Origin: Nematostella vectensis
Taxonomy: Eukaryota > Cnidaria > Anthozoa > Actiniaria > Edwardsiidae
Direction of reading: 5' to 3'
Assembly (NCBI RefSeq): GCF_932526225.1
Contig: NC_064045.1
Location: 9,728,022-9,792,021, forward strand
Length of the DNA stretch: 64,000 bases
In this document: positions 21,922-34,379 of the stretch, piece by piece
How the letters are laid out: every line of letters begins with the position of its first letter
Numbering within the stretch: the stretch's first letter is position 1
Made by a program: the position numbers and the translations under genes
The notes under the pieces: generated by a model
What the model was told of the DNA's origin: nothing
Seen by the model: only the letters and a program-made list of their open reading frames with translations
The model's database searches: none

Positions 21922-24860
21922 GTAAGAATAGGTGCGAAGTGTACTGTCATGCTGGGTGGATTCGGGTAGATTGATGTTTTGGCTATTTCTAGCAACTTTT
22001 AGCTCTCTTTCTCAGAGGGCAGAGAAGCACGAAGCGTAAAGAGTACAATGTTCAATATCCTAGAGCCTTCGAAGGATTCTTGCATCAAACATATAATTTA
22101 TTTCCCTATGTGCTCTTTTCTTGCTTTAGTCTTTTATCCAAGTGCCTACTAAGCACACTGTTATAATCAACCGAGATGAAGTGCCACAGAGAGTTAGCAC
22201 GTTGTTCTCAAGTCATTTTTCAAATTCATTGCCTGTTTATTTCTTGTGTGTTTATAACACACAAGATTGTTTTCTGTTTAGCGGTTTCACAGACAGTTTA
22301 TTCTTCCTGTCGGGGGTTTGTTTAAATTGTTTGTTTTTCTTTGCGCTTTGGCGTCCTTTCGCACATCAATTAGTCCGAACTTGAGAATAAGCGAGTAGGC
22401 TGAGGAGCCTAATCCAGACATTTATAAAGAAAAGGAAGAAAATACAAAAGTTAATAATAACTTTTGCAGTCGACGCAATGAATTTCGCAGTCATGCGATG
22501 AGCCAAAGAAGAAATTACAAATATCGTTCTATATTTTTGTCGGTTGTGTTATATACTGTATAATATAACCTACTTACGATTATCGCGTATCTGATTACCC
22601 AACAGTATATAGACGTGACGGCTTGTTATAGTGATTGATCGCCTTCATATTGATAATTACGTAATATTCTACCCTGTCTCTCATTCCCTTCCATGGCCAC
22701 GAAGCCATGGGCCCACTCTCGCAGCCCATCATTTCATTCGGGGTTAAAGGGACAGTGAAAAGAGGGATGGACGGGAGTTAGAGTCTAGGCCTGGCACTGG
22801 CGTGGTCTTACCTGAAGGGACTAAAGATATAGTATTACTAGAGATGGGCGTCAAATGCACCCTTGACCACACCTCTATGGTGATCTACCGATCTACCGCG
22901 CCTGGTTGCTGACTCCCAAAGAGTCAACTCCGATAGCTCGAACACCAACTAAACTTTCCGCTACCACGAGCCCCCCCCCCCCCCCCCCAAAAAAAAAAAT
23001 TGTCATCAATCAAGACATTGGTATCGAATTGGCAAGATCGAGATCACTGCGCCAGAATTTGTTAATCGTTTATATTTTGGACGTTAAACAAATACGATAA
23101 AGTTTATTGTCTTATGCATGCGGTTCTCTGGAACGAGAGATCACTGTATTTACTGTTGCGTCCTTGGTGTCCAGCGGGAACACCACAGGCATCCTAACGA
23201 ATACGGGCGCATTCAGGAATTCCCACGGATTTTCATCAAGCCTACATAAAATAAACAAGCTTTGCTTACAGTCGATGAGAAACGTAATCAACTATCTTAT
23301 CGACTATATCGAATGGCTCTTTACAAATAAAAACTGATAAATGAAGCTTTAATCTCTAATAGCTCTTTACAAATAAAAACTGATAAATGAAGCTTTAATC
23401 TCTCTCAATTCGCGCTGGAATGGACATTTGCCTACGTCTGATTGGTTAGTGCAAGGTGTTTTAATATATAACTGAGAAATGATTGGTCCCCTTCAGGTGT
23501 TTTAAGTTTGTTAAGCCAATGGAATTTTCGATAAAAAAAACTTACTTGACTGTAATAAGAGTAGAGTGTGAGTGTGACAGGGCTTGTGCTGGAATTCTAT
23601 GGCCTTTGAAATCGTGCTGCAAATCCCCAATAAGCTAGATACGACGGTCAGTAACAACCATTTTCTTCACTTTATTTGCTCTACTAAACTCTTAGCCAGT
23701 AAGTGAGATTTAGCTGCTTTAAGTATAAGGATTTTCTTGCCCCTTCTTTTTCGAGGACTGAAAGTTAAGGCTTAAGTGAGGGAAATTCAGGGAACATTTA
23801 GAAAGCTGGGAAGATGTTTGAATTTATTCGCTTTGGTGTTTGGTCAAAATTCCAGTTTCATGATCGTCTTAATTAGCGCTTGGTGGAATATAGCCTTTTT
23901 TAGGCAGAACATTCAGTTAGAAAAGTCAGAAGGTTGCAAACAGATTACCTTAGAGAATTTAAAGGTCCTTAAAATATATATTAACAGAGGACCAGGACTA
24001 TGGCAGGCAACATCGAAGGAAGCTATTCAAGAAAAAGGCTTCATTGCCTAAAACTATGGATTATCAAATGCTAGTTGTAGGAAAGAAAATGACTTTGATC
24101 TTCCGCACCGACAAGGAAAACAGAAACTCCGAAAACATTCGATCGCTCAGAAGATAATATATTCGCCCCTGAAACACATTTAGAGACAAATGATTTGCAA
24201 AGATACATCATTAGTTGCATGTCCAAAGTTGCATGTTGAATAGTCCAAGAGAACTCCATTTTGACGTTAAAACAGAACACAGAATTCAATCTAATTAAAA
24301 TGTTTCCGCAATCCCCCCAAAAAATATTTCCGTAATCTAGTAATTGAATAGCGTGTTTATATTTTTTCTAAAGATGTTGTTTCTACACAAAAGTAGTGAA
24401 CAGTAGGAATACGTCACAGATCAGGCCGTAATAGGGGTAGGGGTCAATGCCAGGGGTTGCGACCGTAGAGCAGACCGGGAGGGGGAGGGAGCGGGAGATT
24501 TTGGCCGAATATCCCTATTCTATTTCAGACTACCTTTGTTCTCGCACGTTCGCCTCAACACCAGTCCCCACCCCAGAATTGCTGGTTCTACTTAGAGCCG
24601 GAGCAGAAAGGCTAAGAAATGTGATGCATGTACAGTGCCATCTCTTCCAATGTGCGACCCACGCTACCGTGGCGACTAAAACAAAGTTTAAGGAAAGTTC
24701 ACCAATTAGCATGCGAGAATCACAGTTTTTGATTGACAAGAACTTTAGGAGAATTCCGATGTGGTATGACAAAAGTTTTCTTTACCTCTCTGGTTAACAG
24801 GTTACGTGCATGTCCATTAGATGGTACGTTCCTTGCATCCTCATTAGTTTATCTCATAAA
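21922..24860. other. Gene-poor region
   Basis: Nothing beyond simple sequence and one short tandem duplication. A C-run followed by an A-run occurs at about 22971-22999. Open frames up to about 116 codons (24447-24797) have no family resemblance. Confidence 0.4.
23316..23406. repeat. 46-bp tandem duplication
   Basis: GCTCTTTACAAATAAAAACT and the following bases through AATCTCT occur twice with a period of 46 bp and essentially no differences, indicating a recent duplication. Confidence 0.85.
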
Positions 24861-24869
24861 CTTATCCAG

Positions 24870-25160
24870 ATGGCAGGGCCGTAGCAGGGGGTGGGGCACT
24901 GGGGGCACGTGCTCCTCCCTAATATTCAAAAAAATAAGGAAATGACTAGTAGGGGCGTTTCTGTGCCCCCCCCCCCCCCCCCCTCTCAAGTCTTTTCTTA
25001 ATGTTTCGGTATTGTGCCCCTACCCCCCCCCCCCCCAAATTTCGAAAACTTACAAGGAAAGGACCAGTAAGGGAGTGGCTCTGCCCCACCCCCACCCCCA
25101 ATAGTTTCTTAATGTTTCTGTATTGTGCCCCCAATATTCCAAGGCCTGCTACGGCCCTGG
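24870..25160. repeat. Dispersed GGGGCACAGCCACG-family repeat
   Basis: Begins GCAGGGCCGTAGCAGGGGGT and ends with its inverse, GCCTGCTACGGCCCTG (about 25143). The inside has two or three C-rich blocks, each followed by an AATGTTTC(G/T)GTATTGTGCCC phrase. The same phrases occur at 57300-57640 and 58225-58455. The inverted ends suggest a MITE that expanded internally. Confidence 0.6.
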
Positions 25161-25320
25161 ATGACAACGCTAGCGCGCGTCACAATGTCGACCTGTCGAT
25201 TTTTACCGTTCCTCGATTTCCATAGTAAAAATACGGTTCATTTGCAATTTTCCACCAAAATGGGGAACAACTAAAAAAATTTTTCAACTAAAGGAGGTCA
25301 TCAAGCCTTGTCTCAAGTAT

Positions 25321-25556
25321 TTAAAGAATGTCGATCAACCACTCCTTTATTATTGTTTACAATTGAAAATCAATCGGCTTATTTGCAAAAGAGATCTTTA
25401 GAATAAACGCCCACGATTGGAGTTTAATACCTTATTAACAATATTTTGTTGAAAGTTTCTCAGTCACTTGCTAGAATAAGCCGATGGAAATGGATTATTT
25501 GAGTTAGTATGTATTGTGCAGGAGTATGAAATGGCGGCGTGATTGGCCTTCTTTAA
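25321..25556 (-). mobile_element. 236-bp TTAAAGAA-family MITE
   Basis: The left end is TTAAAGAATGTCGATCA. The right end, reverse-complemented, is TTAAAGAAGGCCAATCACG, giving TIRs of about 17 bp with a few mismatches. The inside holds CTCCTTTATTATTGTTTACA and AAATGGCGGCGTG. Relatives lie at 48320-48548, 59195-59260 and 62720-63515. Confidence 0.65.
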
Positions 25557-26119
25557 TGTCTGTGTTTCAATGACAAATTTACACGAAACAAAGGATTCGT
25601 GTCGACCTTATTATTCTTTGAACATATTTTTAAATACCCAATGATTGTTGCGTCAAAATGTAAACTTGCTGTACGTGCTCTATAATACATGCTAGCCTTC
25701 TTGTTGAACTTTTGATATGAAGGGAAAATGCAAAAAAAAACGGCTCCATGGAATGTTACAAGAGTACAAAGTGCATATTGACAAAAGGGATGTTTTGGCG
25801 ACACTTAAAATAAACATCGAGCCTTGCCAGACAAGTAAAGGAAATAACTAGACAGGGTCAACATAAAATATATATCCGACTGTTTATTGAAATATAGCCT
25901 TAATCAAGAAATATTTACAAACAAAAACATTAAGTACTTATTAACCGAGCGCGAGGCCTGTACAGGGGGAGATATCAGACCAAACACCAATATGGTAGTT
26001 ATTGTTACCGCTATATGTTGCCTCAACCGCCAGGTCATATATGGCTCATATCAACTCATCAGCTTATATCAAACCCTCTATATCTCACTACTCACATATT
26101 CTCGATTACGTTGTCCATT

Positions 26120-27460
26120 TTCTAGGGAAAGTGATTTTAGTTCCAGCCCAGCTGAGGCTATGCGATAGCTCGGACTCGATTTATCGGCTTTACCTAGGGC
26201 TCGAGTTATCTTACAATGTGACTCGACTCCTATATTGAACGGATGACTCGGGATACGAATCACCTAGGGATCGAGTTATTGGCCACATATCAATATTTGG
26301 GTGACCTTAAAACTCGCTCGGCCAATCTCTTGGAGGCCTGGGTCTAAGGGCTTTTCAAGGCTTGTGTGATAAAGATTTGACCAAGCGATAAAGTTTTTTT
26401 TTGACACATTTTTGCCTCGAGTCTCAAATTGACAGGAATCAGCATTTTGCACCATGTTTTCTGGAGATCATGGAGCGGGAAAACTTTAGCTCTTCTAAAT
26501 ATGGGCATCAATGCCCATATAAGGCAATGCATACGAAGGACACTATCCGTGGGGAATATGTTTGATATGACAAGTTATCTACGACTGGAATTTTCGGCTA
26601 CGAGTTACCTAGTGATAGGGTTTTTTGCTTCGAGTTAAGACTCGAAATATCGGTTAACTTTTTACACTTTATTTTTGCGTCACTTTAATTTCGCGTGTTT
26701 CGCGATTCTAAAAAAATATCGAGAAAATAAAGTGACGCGAAAATAACGTGTCGCGAAACATATGTACATATAGTACCGTAAGGGGTTGAGTTGGATAATT
26801 CTGAGCTGTATTTATAGATTTTTGTGGAACTAAATTTAGCATGCTCTTTGTTAAAGATTTAATGATTGAACACATTCTAAATTAAGTGTACAATGAGTCA
26901 CCTCGGGATCGAGTTATCAGCTGCGAGTCACCTAAGGCTCGGGTAATCTGGTGTAGCCGTGCTTTCGCAGGTCTTCAACTTTGGTTATTTGTAGAAAAGC
27001 AAGTTGATAATCGCTTTCAATTAAGCTGTGCATTATTATTGTTGAATATTTTGCGTTTAAAAAAAAACGTGAATGATGCCATGTTCTTGTTTCGATTAGA
27101 GTAGTTTAAGCGGTTTCAGTAGTTTCACAAAGTTATAGCGCTAGATCGCACACACGCTTAGCACACTTAAGATCGTGCAAACTGAGGCTTTTGCCGTGTT
27201 TATCGATTGTGTATTCGCAGTTTAGGCTACTCGTGTGCTTTGGTCTTTTTGTGCCGAGGCACAAATACAAACTGACAACTCGAAAACTCCGAAACGCCAA
27301 TCGGCAAGTTTGTTTAGAACAAAGAAGAAGAAAAGCCCTGTTAGCACGGTAGCGCACTGCTTGTAAAAAAAATAATGTACGGGGCTTTACTTCTAATAAC
27401 AGAAATCGCCTAGCTAACCGGGCCTGTTTCGAATTAGGGCTCGAGTTAAATTTCGCATTC
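26120..27460. repeat. Cluster of degenerate CTAGGGCTCGAGTTAT motifs
   Basis: ACCTAGGGCTCGAGTTATC (about 26190) recurs with changes at about 26262 (ACCTAGGGATCGAGTTATT), 26899 (ACCTCGGGATCGAGTTATC), 26930 and 27435. Related CGAGTTACCTAG and TTCGAGTTAAGACTCGAAAT phrases occur at 26595-26650. Spacing is irregular, so this is not a simple tandem array. Confidence 0.6.
26669..26746. repeat. Imperfect inverted repeat
   Basis: Arms TTATTTTTGCGTCACTTTAA (from 26669) and AATAAAGTGACGCGAAAATA (ending about 26746) are inverted with two or three mismatches around a ~30-bp loop containing CGCG-rich phrases. Likely a small foldback element. Confidence 0.6.
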
Positions 27461-30400
27461 AGCTCGTAGTAACGAGAACCGGATCCCTTTAACGATTGGT
27501 ACGACCGATTGTGGATTTACTCATTTTGGATTTAGGAAAGTGATTATGGGAGCAAACCGGAACAACTCTAAGAGTTTATTAGATTTTGAGGGGGGTGGGA
27601 GTTGGAGGTTTGGTAAGGAAGAGAGCAATCCTTCTGTGGTTTCTTTGTTTAAATTCTTCGTCTGGATTCACGAGATTTTAGGTGAGGATGAGAGAGTGGC
27701 CGTAATGTGTGGGACTATCGGGTGTATCCCGCAGGCTTGCGAGATTCACGGGGGAGGGGAGGGTGTGTAATCTACGTGCTTTGTTGTTGCTAATTCCGCT
27801 CAGTTTCGGGACGATCCCTCGGTTTAACGAGCAATAGGATAAAGCATGGGATCGAATATCACGGGAGCAGAAAACACAGCATTTAAAACTTCATACAGGA
27901 AAGCTTTTTATACATAGGCTAACTAGAAAGCGTCGGAGGAACATTTTCTTTATCGGTAAGTCGCTTTTTGTACGTAACATATCTCATTAGAAACATATCT
28001 CATTAGAAATTTTAAACAGTCGAGGTAGTCATATTTTTGCAGCGTAAAAGATGGTTTTGGCTACTTTAAGTGATGGCGGTGTTTTGGCTTATAAAAATGG
28101 GTATTTATTTCAACGACAATTCCTATTTTCTTTTAGTGGCAATGCGCAATGCTCGTTTTTAAGCCTTCATGAGTAAAAACACGTAAAGGCTTTAAGTCAA
28201 ATCAGATGTCTCCGTGAAAAAGGCTTTCGTTCTTACAGAGTCACAACTTGTTAATACAACTGTCTTAAGTAATAGCCCATTAAAGAAGGCTGCAATAACT
28301 CATAACACTGATAATATACGCGTCACTACGCCAGCCACTATCTTCGCCAATTATCATTAGCTTTTTAGCAAGCATGTTTATAGAGAAAAGTTTACAGTGG
28401 CAATGTCGTTAAATGCACTCGACTTTTGGTCACCCTTTTTATTTTTAGGCAGTGAGTGTCAAGAGAATTTCTATTTATATATATATTTTTCTTTTATGAG
28501 AAAAATGACTTATAAGAACATGAAGAAAAAAATGCTTTTAGAATTCACGTCGACACTATTTCAATTCACTGTGCCAATCGCGTCCAATTCACTATGCCAA
28601 TTCTTTCGGGACGAATTCCTTGCTCGATTTACCAACCCTGTTTTAAGTGCAAAAAGTGATTATACCAAGAAAGTGTTCGCTCGTTTAGCATCAAAATCAT
28701 GCATTTGACACTGATAATTCGTTCACGTCAGAGCTCCTCAAACATATTAGAAAAACCATTCTTACAATCTATCTTCACAGCTAGCAGACTTGTCTCAAAG
28801 CTTGCTTTAAGCCCCTCCTGGCATAATAGTAGTGGTTTAATCCCGAGCTTGCCCTCTCAGCGTCTAAATATTCGACAAAAATAACCCATTTTGGTCTGTG
28901 CAATATCAGGGCTGGTAAGGAAGAGTAAATTGAGCCACGTATAATAAAAGGGGATATTCGCAAAATGTTGTTTTGGTGGCCGAGAGCGAGAGTTGTTACA
29001 TTATGGTAGCATTCCTATATAGTCCGGAAACAAAAGGAAAGGAAATCTGCCTATTTAAGCTCGCTGTGTGCCTAAGAATGGGCTTATAGTCTGAGAAAAG
29101 ATCAATCATTTGTATTTAATTTGGGTCTCATTCGGCAGAAGGCACAGTAAAAACTTTTTAGCTATCAGCACAATAATGATAGGATTGAGAAGAGACAGCT
29201 ATTCGTCTCACGCTCATTTCGCTTTCGGTTTTGGCGGGAGATGGACTCGTGTCTTGCGCCTCAAGTCACGTGTGTGACTCCGAAAAAAAAATGTTTAATG
29301 CGAACTTAAATGTTCAGGATGTGAGAAGGCAACCGCAGAAAGATTGTTCTTTTTGGGGGTCTTCTCAAGCTGAGCATGAAACAGAAGCTTAAAAATGCTG
29401 CATTCAACACTTGGCCGGTGGATGCTCATGTGTCGCGTTCGGTGTATCTAAAAATAAATAAAACAGCGCATACTATAAGATTCCCCCAAGATTTTTATGC
29501 GCTTACATGCTCGATGTTCAATTAGAAATAGGGATTGGTCTCGCATTAAATAACCTCCATCAGCCACTTATTTGTTATTGTTTACAATTGAAAATACAAT
29601 CATTGTGCATTTCTACAACAACAACAACTCTATTTGTACCCAAAAATAAACGGAAGTTACATGTTAGGTTACATGTAAAAAGAATGACATAAATTATTAT
29701 TATAAAGCAATTACATAGACCTTTTTTCTCTGCAAAAAAAAACCTTCTTGGGTTATAACCCCACTAAATAAAAAGTAAATGCTCGGCTGTTGCATAAAAT
29801 ATTGTGCGTTTGCATGCTCATTGCTGCGCGAAAAAGAGCATTTAATGACCCTTATAATCGTAACTGGGAACAGGAACTTAAACCAACAAGAAACCTGTTG
29901 ATCAAAACACTCACATAAAACCTCAAGTCACTCATTTTGATTTTTCTTGGCGAACAAAATGTGCATCCAGATCAATATTCACTCTTCACTTCTATTATTC
30001 CGGAAGCTACAGGCAGTGAACGAGTGTCATATGATTAAAACGCGAGGCTTCCCTTCGCTTGCGGTCAAAATTTGCGGTTCAAAATTGAGCTCAAATAACA
30101 ATCCTTCAAATTTTGCCACACGTCGGCTTAACCACAGGAAGCCCAGATAGGGGATTACAGCGTGAATCATTATGATATTACATGACGCGACTTCCTTCCT
30201 CGCGCTTGCTTTACCGGTGGTCGCTATATGATTAAAATCTGATCTAAATATCTCTCTCTAAATCTGCTCTGATATATGACATCATTGCAACATTCAGAGC
30301 CATTAATAAAAGGCAAAACCTTGGTTTTCGCCGATCATACAGTATTACTTGCAATTCCGTCTTTATGACTTCAAATGTAATAAAGCATACCAATATCATC

Positions 30401-33190
30401 ATTAGAGAAAAATGCGAGAGATGGAAATTATCAAACACATCCTACCACGATTTGAATATTATGGCCTTTTATTAATCAAGTTTTTTGCTCGTTTTCTACA
30501 ATACTTTGATAATGATTATTTTAGCTAAAGAGAAAAATCAAACATCGTATATAAGCTGTATACACCTATTTCAAATGAGGTAGTACCAGGGGATTCCATG
30601 TGTCGTAGCTCGCAAGGGCTCATGGGTGACGTACAATACAAATTGCTGAATTCTAGTCTCTGAAAGCCAGGTAAATTTTTACAAGGCACATGCTAAGAAT
30701 GCCAGAAGTTTTGAAACCTGAAGTTGTTTCCATTTATGCTTAATTTCCTTTATTCATTTGACACCCATACAACATATTGATTCTCCGAGTTCCCAAGTTC
30801 CACATTATTTAAAATAGATCGCCCCTTTAAACAGGGCTGGATGGGGGGAGGGAAAGTGTGCGTCTGAATCCCGCTCTTGCTTCCAAATCCGTTTCGATTT
30901 CCCGTTTCTCCCCCCGGTAACCCAAATCCGGTTTCCCGGCTTAAATCCTCAGGGATCCCGACTAACGTTTTACCCCTAGGACCCTGACCCTAGAACTTCT
31001 TCCTGAAATGTAGTACCAATGATTCTCAGGGAACGGCATTAACGCATAACACACACCAAAGGCGGGTCCGATCTTGGGTAGCTAAAAAAATACGTCCCAT
31101 TGGATGAACGCCCCCTCCCCCCTCCACAACTGTGCTACCAATCATAACATTTGTACTCTTTAGTTTTTCTAAACAGGTTTGACTGCATATTTTCTTATTC
31201 AATGACACGTATGGCATTAATGCATTCTACCTTTTTAATCAATTCTCGCAAGACTCAGAACGTCTTTGTCAGAGGAGTTTCTTCTGGATGGCCTCGTAAG
31301 ATGCCTTCAGCTTTTTTTGTAAACAAAAGATGATCTCGTGCTTGAAAGAAAGCTTGAAAATTTACCGAAAACGTTTCATTATGCTTGGGTAAACAAGGTT
31401 TGCTTTTCACTACTACGGCACTGCCCAGGGGTTAAGTGTTTTCCATGCTCATGTACGTAGGCATCAACTTCCTTTACCATTCAATGGATTTTTAATGGAC
31501 TTACATATGCTAGCAGGCTGTAAGAACTCTCAGTATCGTAATCCAAACTTTCGTAAGATTGGCTAGAAGTAAGTAAACATGTATCTGTAGAATTTATCAG
31601 AGAGAAATTTGAAGAGAGATCCCGTTTTGAGGGGCCTTTGCTTCGGCATGTTTCATGGAAGTTTGGACATTGTAGAAGATGATGGCACGAAGCTAGTTGT
31701 TTCAGGTGTTGGTAAAATTAGGTTGTAAATCTAGACAGATATCTAGTTTCTAATTGCATTTACCACCATGCCACCCACTTTGGTTAACTTTTTTTGCCTC
31801 AGACCAAAAGTTTGATAAGTTAAGTTTGCATGGCACTTGAGAACGTCCTATTTAAGTGCTCAGACAAAGTCGTCAAAAAACGTTGATAGCAGAACAAAGC
31901 CAGTAGAAAAAAAAAACTTTTATCTATAAAAGGTTTTTGGAAGTCATTTGCCTTTTTAAAAGCAAAAAGACAAACACAAATATAAAGCAAGGTTTGTTTC
32001 CTTGCAACCGTTGGCGATAACTTAAAGAGGGATTAGCTTGGATGATTGATTGCTACAAGTTAGTGATACAAAAGATATTGCAACTCCATTAGAGAGTTTG
32101 TTGATTCAGATAAACTTCGAGAGCAGATGGTTGGCATGCGAACTCACTCGCAGTACAAGAGGGATTTGCCTGAGTCGAAAGTCAATTTCTTCAACTACAA
32201 CATCAAAGTAAAGCATTTCAAGTTCTTAAGTTTAGAAAGAGCTTAAGTTGTGATGGTAATCTTATAAGCACGTGTCCTATGTGTTTATAAAGACGCTCTT
32301 GAGGGTAAGGTATGTTTCGTTTCGTTCATAGAATTCTCTGTCGGCATGTTCGCAATTATGTACTAATTAACATTTTATCGATAAGGCGGTACCTGCTAAA
32401 GCTTTAACATCCTGTATTCTATTTCCTTCTACGTGGACAGAACATTACGCTCGAGAAAAGGTCATAGATTTGTCCTAAAAGTCACAGTATTTTGATGTAC
32501 GATTTATTCTTTCCATGAAGTAAACATTGATATGTGTATTTGGCACTTTTTCGTGTGCTTGATAATTAAGCTTATAAAATGCTTTATCTGCATATGGCGT
32601 TAAAATGAAAAATATCCATTTAATTGGGTGATTTTTAATTAAGTGACTTCCCTCAGAAACCGTTCCGTAAAAATACGATGACCATTCTTTTAAGTACTCA
32701 CTTAGAAACTTTTAACTAATCCTTTAACAAGAATCGCGGATGCTCTAACCGATGCCGCAGAGAGAGCTCTAAAGCCATTAGTTTATTAATAAGGTGACCA
32801 AACTTCTTCGTGTCGCTTTGATGAACTCATCTCGTTGTCTATTTACTCAAAGGCTTACGGGGCGTCAATGAACAAAAGTGGGTGGCTTTATCGGGTTTAG
32901 TTCAACGCCTCGAAGGCGCCCCGGTATCGTTCGAAGACTCAAGATTTGTACAATACAAAATTATTACAACCTAACTGAAGCATAGTCACCATACAAAGGG
33001 AACCCTTAAACTCACTCGTGTTATAATACGCATGGTTTTCCGCTAGAGAACGTTAGATCACACGTGCCGCGAAACTGATTGCGTCGATGAAAGAAACGCG
33101 GTCGCATTTCGAGGTATACCATATTATGGCCCTCCCTTGTAGATTACACCAGGCCGTTATCGTATGTTGGGTATTAAACGGACTCGTTCA
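27460..33190. other. Long gene-poor interval upstream of the first noggin gene
   Basis: About 5.7 kb with no frame longer than about 103 codons and no family resemblance. A 17-bp direct duplication (ACATATCTCATTAGAAA) lies at about 27978-28011. Some regulatory sequence for noggin may lie here, but no specific site can be supported. Confidence 0.45.
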
Positions 33191-33346
33191 CCATGGGCGG
33201 TAATGTTAGAAGTCATGTTAAGTACAGAGTTAGGGGCTCCGCTATGCGGATTTTTGTGAGTGTGTATTGTATTATGAATGAAAAAAGGGACCGGAGTTTA
33301 TCTCGCTTGCGGTGTGCACATATAATGTCGAGACCCGTGGCGCTGT

Positions 33347-33354
33347 TATATAAA
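33347..33354 (+). promoter_or_regulatory. Candidate TATA box for noggin gene A
   Basis: TATATAAA lies 278 bp before the start codon at 33632, within a moderately GC-rich stretch. That would put transcription start near 33380 and give a 5' UTR of about 250 bp. Position and sequence are plausible, but no other core-promoter element confirms it. Confidence 0.4.
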
Positions 33355-33631
33355 CATTCCAGCGCGCTGGATACAGCCGGTAATCTAGTTTATGTTGATT
33401 CCATTCTATACGTAATTGCTTTGTTATTTTTTTGCTTTCTCATAGATAACACCAGTGACACTCATACAACACGCCAATTAGACCAAGCGCTTAGAGAGAG
33501 TCGCATCGAGACAAACCTTATACAGTCAACTCCACGGAAGAACTAGCAAGTAAGCTGCGGGCTCATTGTACGTGGGACTTCAGGAGAGACGCCACGCTAG
33601 CCTGAGCTTCGAGCTCCAGAACTAAGACAAG

Positions 33632-34369
33632 ATGGCAAAAATTGTCCTCAATCTTTTAATTCTATTTATTGCTTCTTGTGACGCAAAAGAGATTTCACGA
33701 AAAGAAGCCATACGTAGTTTTGGGTTGCTGAACGAGGGAAAGCAGAACGACCCGCCCGTGCGACTGTCGCTGCCACCCGAGTTAAACTTTGGGATTCTCC
33801 CCACCAACATCAATCGCGAGGAGCTTTTAGCGATTTTAGGCCAAGATTACGATCGGGAATACGTAGCGGAAACATTCTCTGAAGTACTACTACGTAAAAC
33901 GAACAAAAGCATTTACGATAACGAAAACTTCTATCGCAAAACGCTAGTCAAGTCAATGCCCGAAGGCCTGAGGAAACTGGACTTTCAAATGCCAGGAGAG
34001 GGGAGAAACCTCGGCCCAAAAGCAAGTCGGAAACTACAGCTTTGGTTATGGGAGCTTAGTTCTTGTCCTGTGTATCAGAAATGGAAGGACCAGGGCCAGT
34101 TAATTTGGCCGAGGTATCGCAACATCGGAAGGTGTTCACGGAAGTCTACTTGCTCGTATCCTGGTGGTATGAAATGCAAGCGGAGCAAGACAAAGAGAGT
34201 GGCGTTGTTACGGTGGTTCTGTCGCGGGAAACTCTGCCAGTGGTTAAAATTTTTCGTTTCTGTGATCACTGAATGCTCGTGTCAATGTTCAAAAAGGGAG
34301 AAGTCGCTTCCGAGCGCGTCTCAATTGGTCAACGATGCTGGACTCAGATTGAGATCGGGAGGAATTTGA
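33632..34369 (+). CDS. noggin: Noggin (secreted BMP antagonist), copy A, intronless
   Basis: A single 738-nt frame, 245 aa. A hydrophobic N-terminus (MAKIVLNLLILFIASCDAKE) looks like a signal peptide. PPELNFGILPTNINREELLA and LGQDYDREYV resemble the clip region. LWLWELSSCPVYQKW then IWPRYRNIGRC lead into the cystine-knot domain. Cys residues fall at about 145, 168, 174, 182, 197, 202, 215, 217 and 219, giving the noggin pattern that ends ITECSCQC. NKS at about residue 91 is a possible N-glycosylation site. Noggins bind BMP ligands outside the cell and block receptor contact. The usual vertebrate length is about 232 aa. The start has a reasonable context (CAAGATGG) and is followed directly by the signal peptide. 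AATAAA overlaps the stop codon (34369-34374); whether it is used is unknown. The paralogue at 37558-40606 points towards it, tail-to-tail. Confidence 0.93.
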   Translation: MAKIVLNLLILFIASCDAKEISRKEAIRSFGLLNEGKQNDPPVRLSLPPELNFGILPTNINREELLAILGQDYDREYVAETFSEVLLRKTNKSIYDNENFYRKTLVKSMPEGLRKLDFQMPGEGRNLGPKASRKLQLWLWELSSCPVYQKWKDQGQLIWPRYRNIGRCSRKSTCSYPGGMKCKRSKTKRVALLRWFCRGKLCQWLKFFVSVITECSCQCSKREKSLPSASQLVNDAGLRLRSGGI

Positions 34370-34379
34370 ATAAAAAATC

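Noticed and set aside
24447-24797. 116-codon plus frame
   Set aside because: No domain resemblance, and a competing frame of similar length lies on the opposite strand.
33193-33546. 117-codon plus frame upstream of noggin A
   Set aside because: No family resemblance. It overlaps the candidate TATA box and 5' UTR of noggin A.
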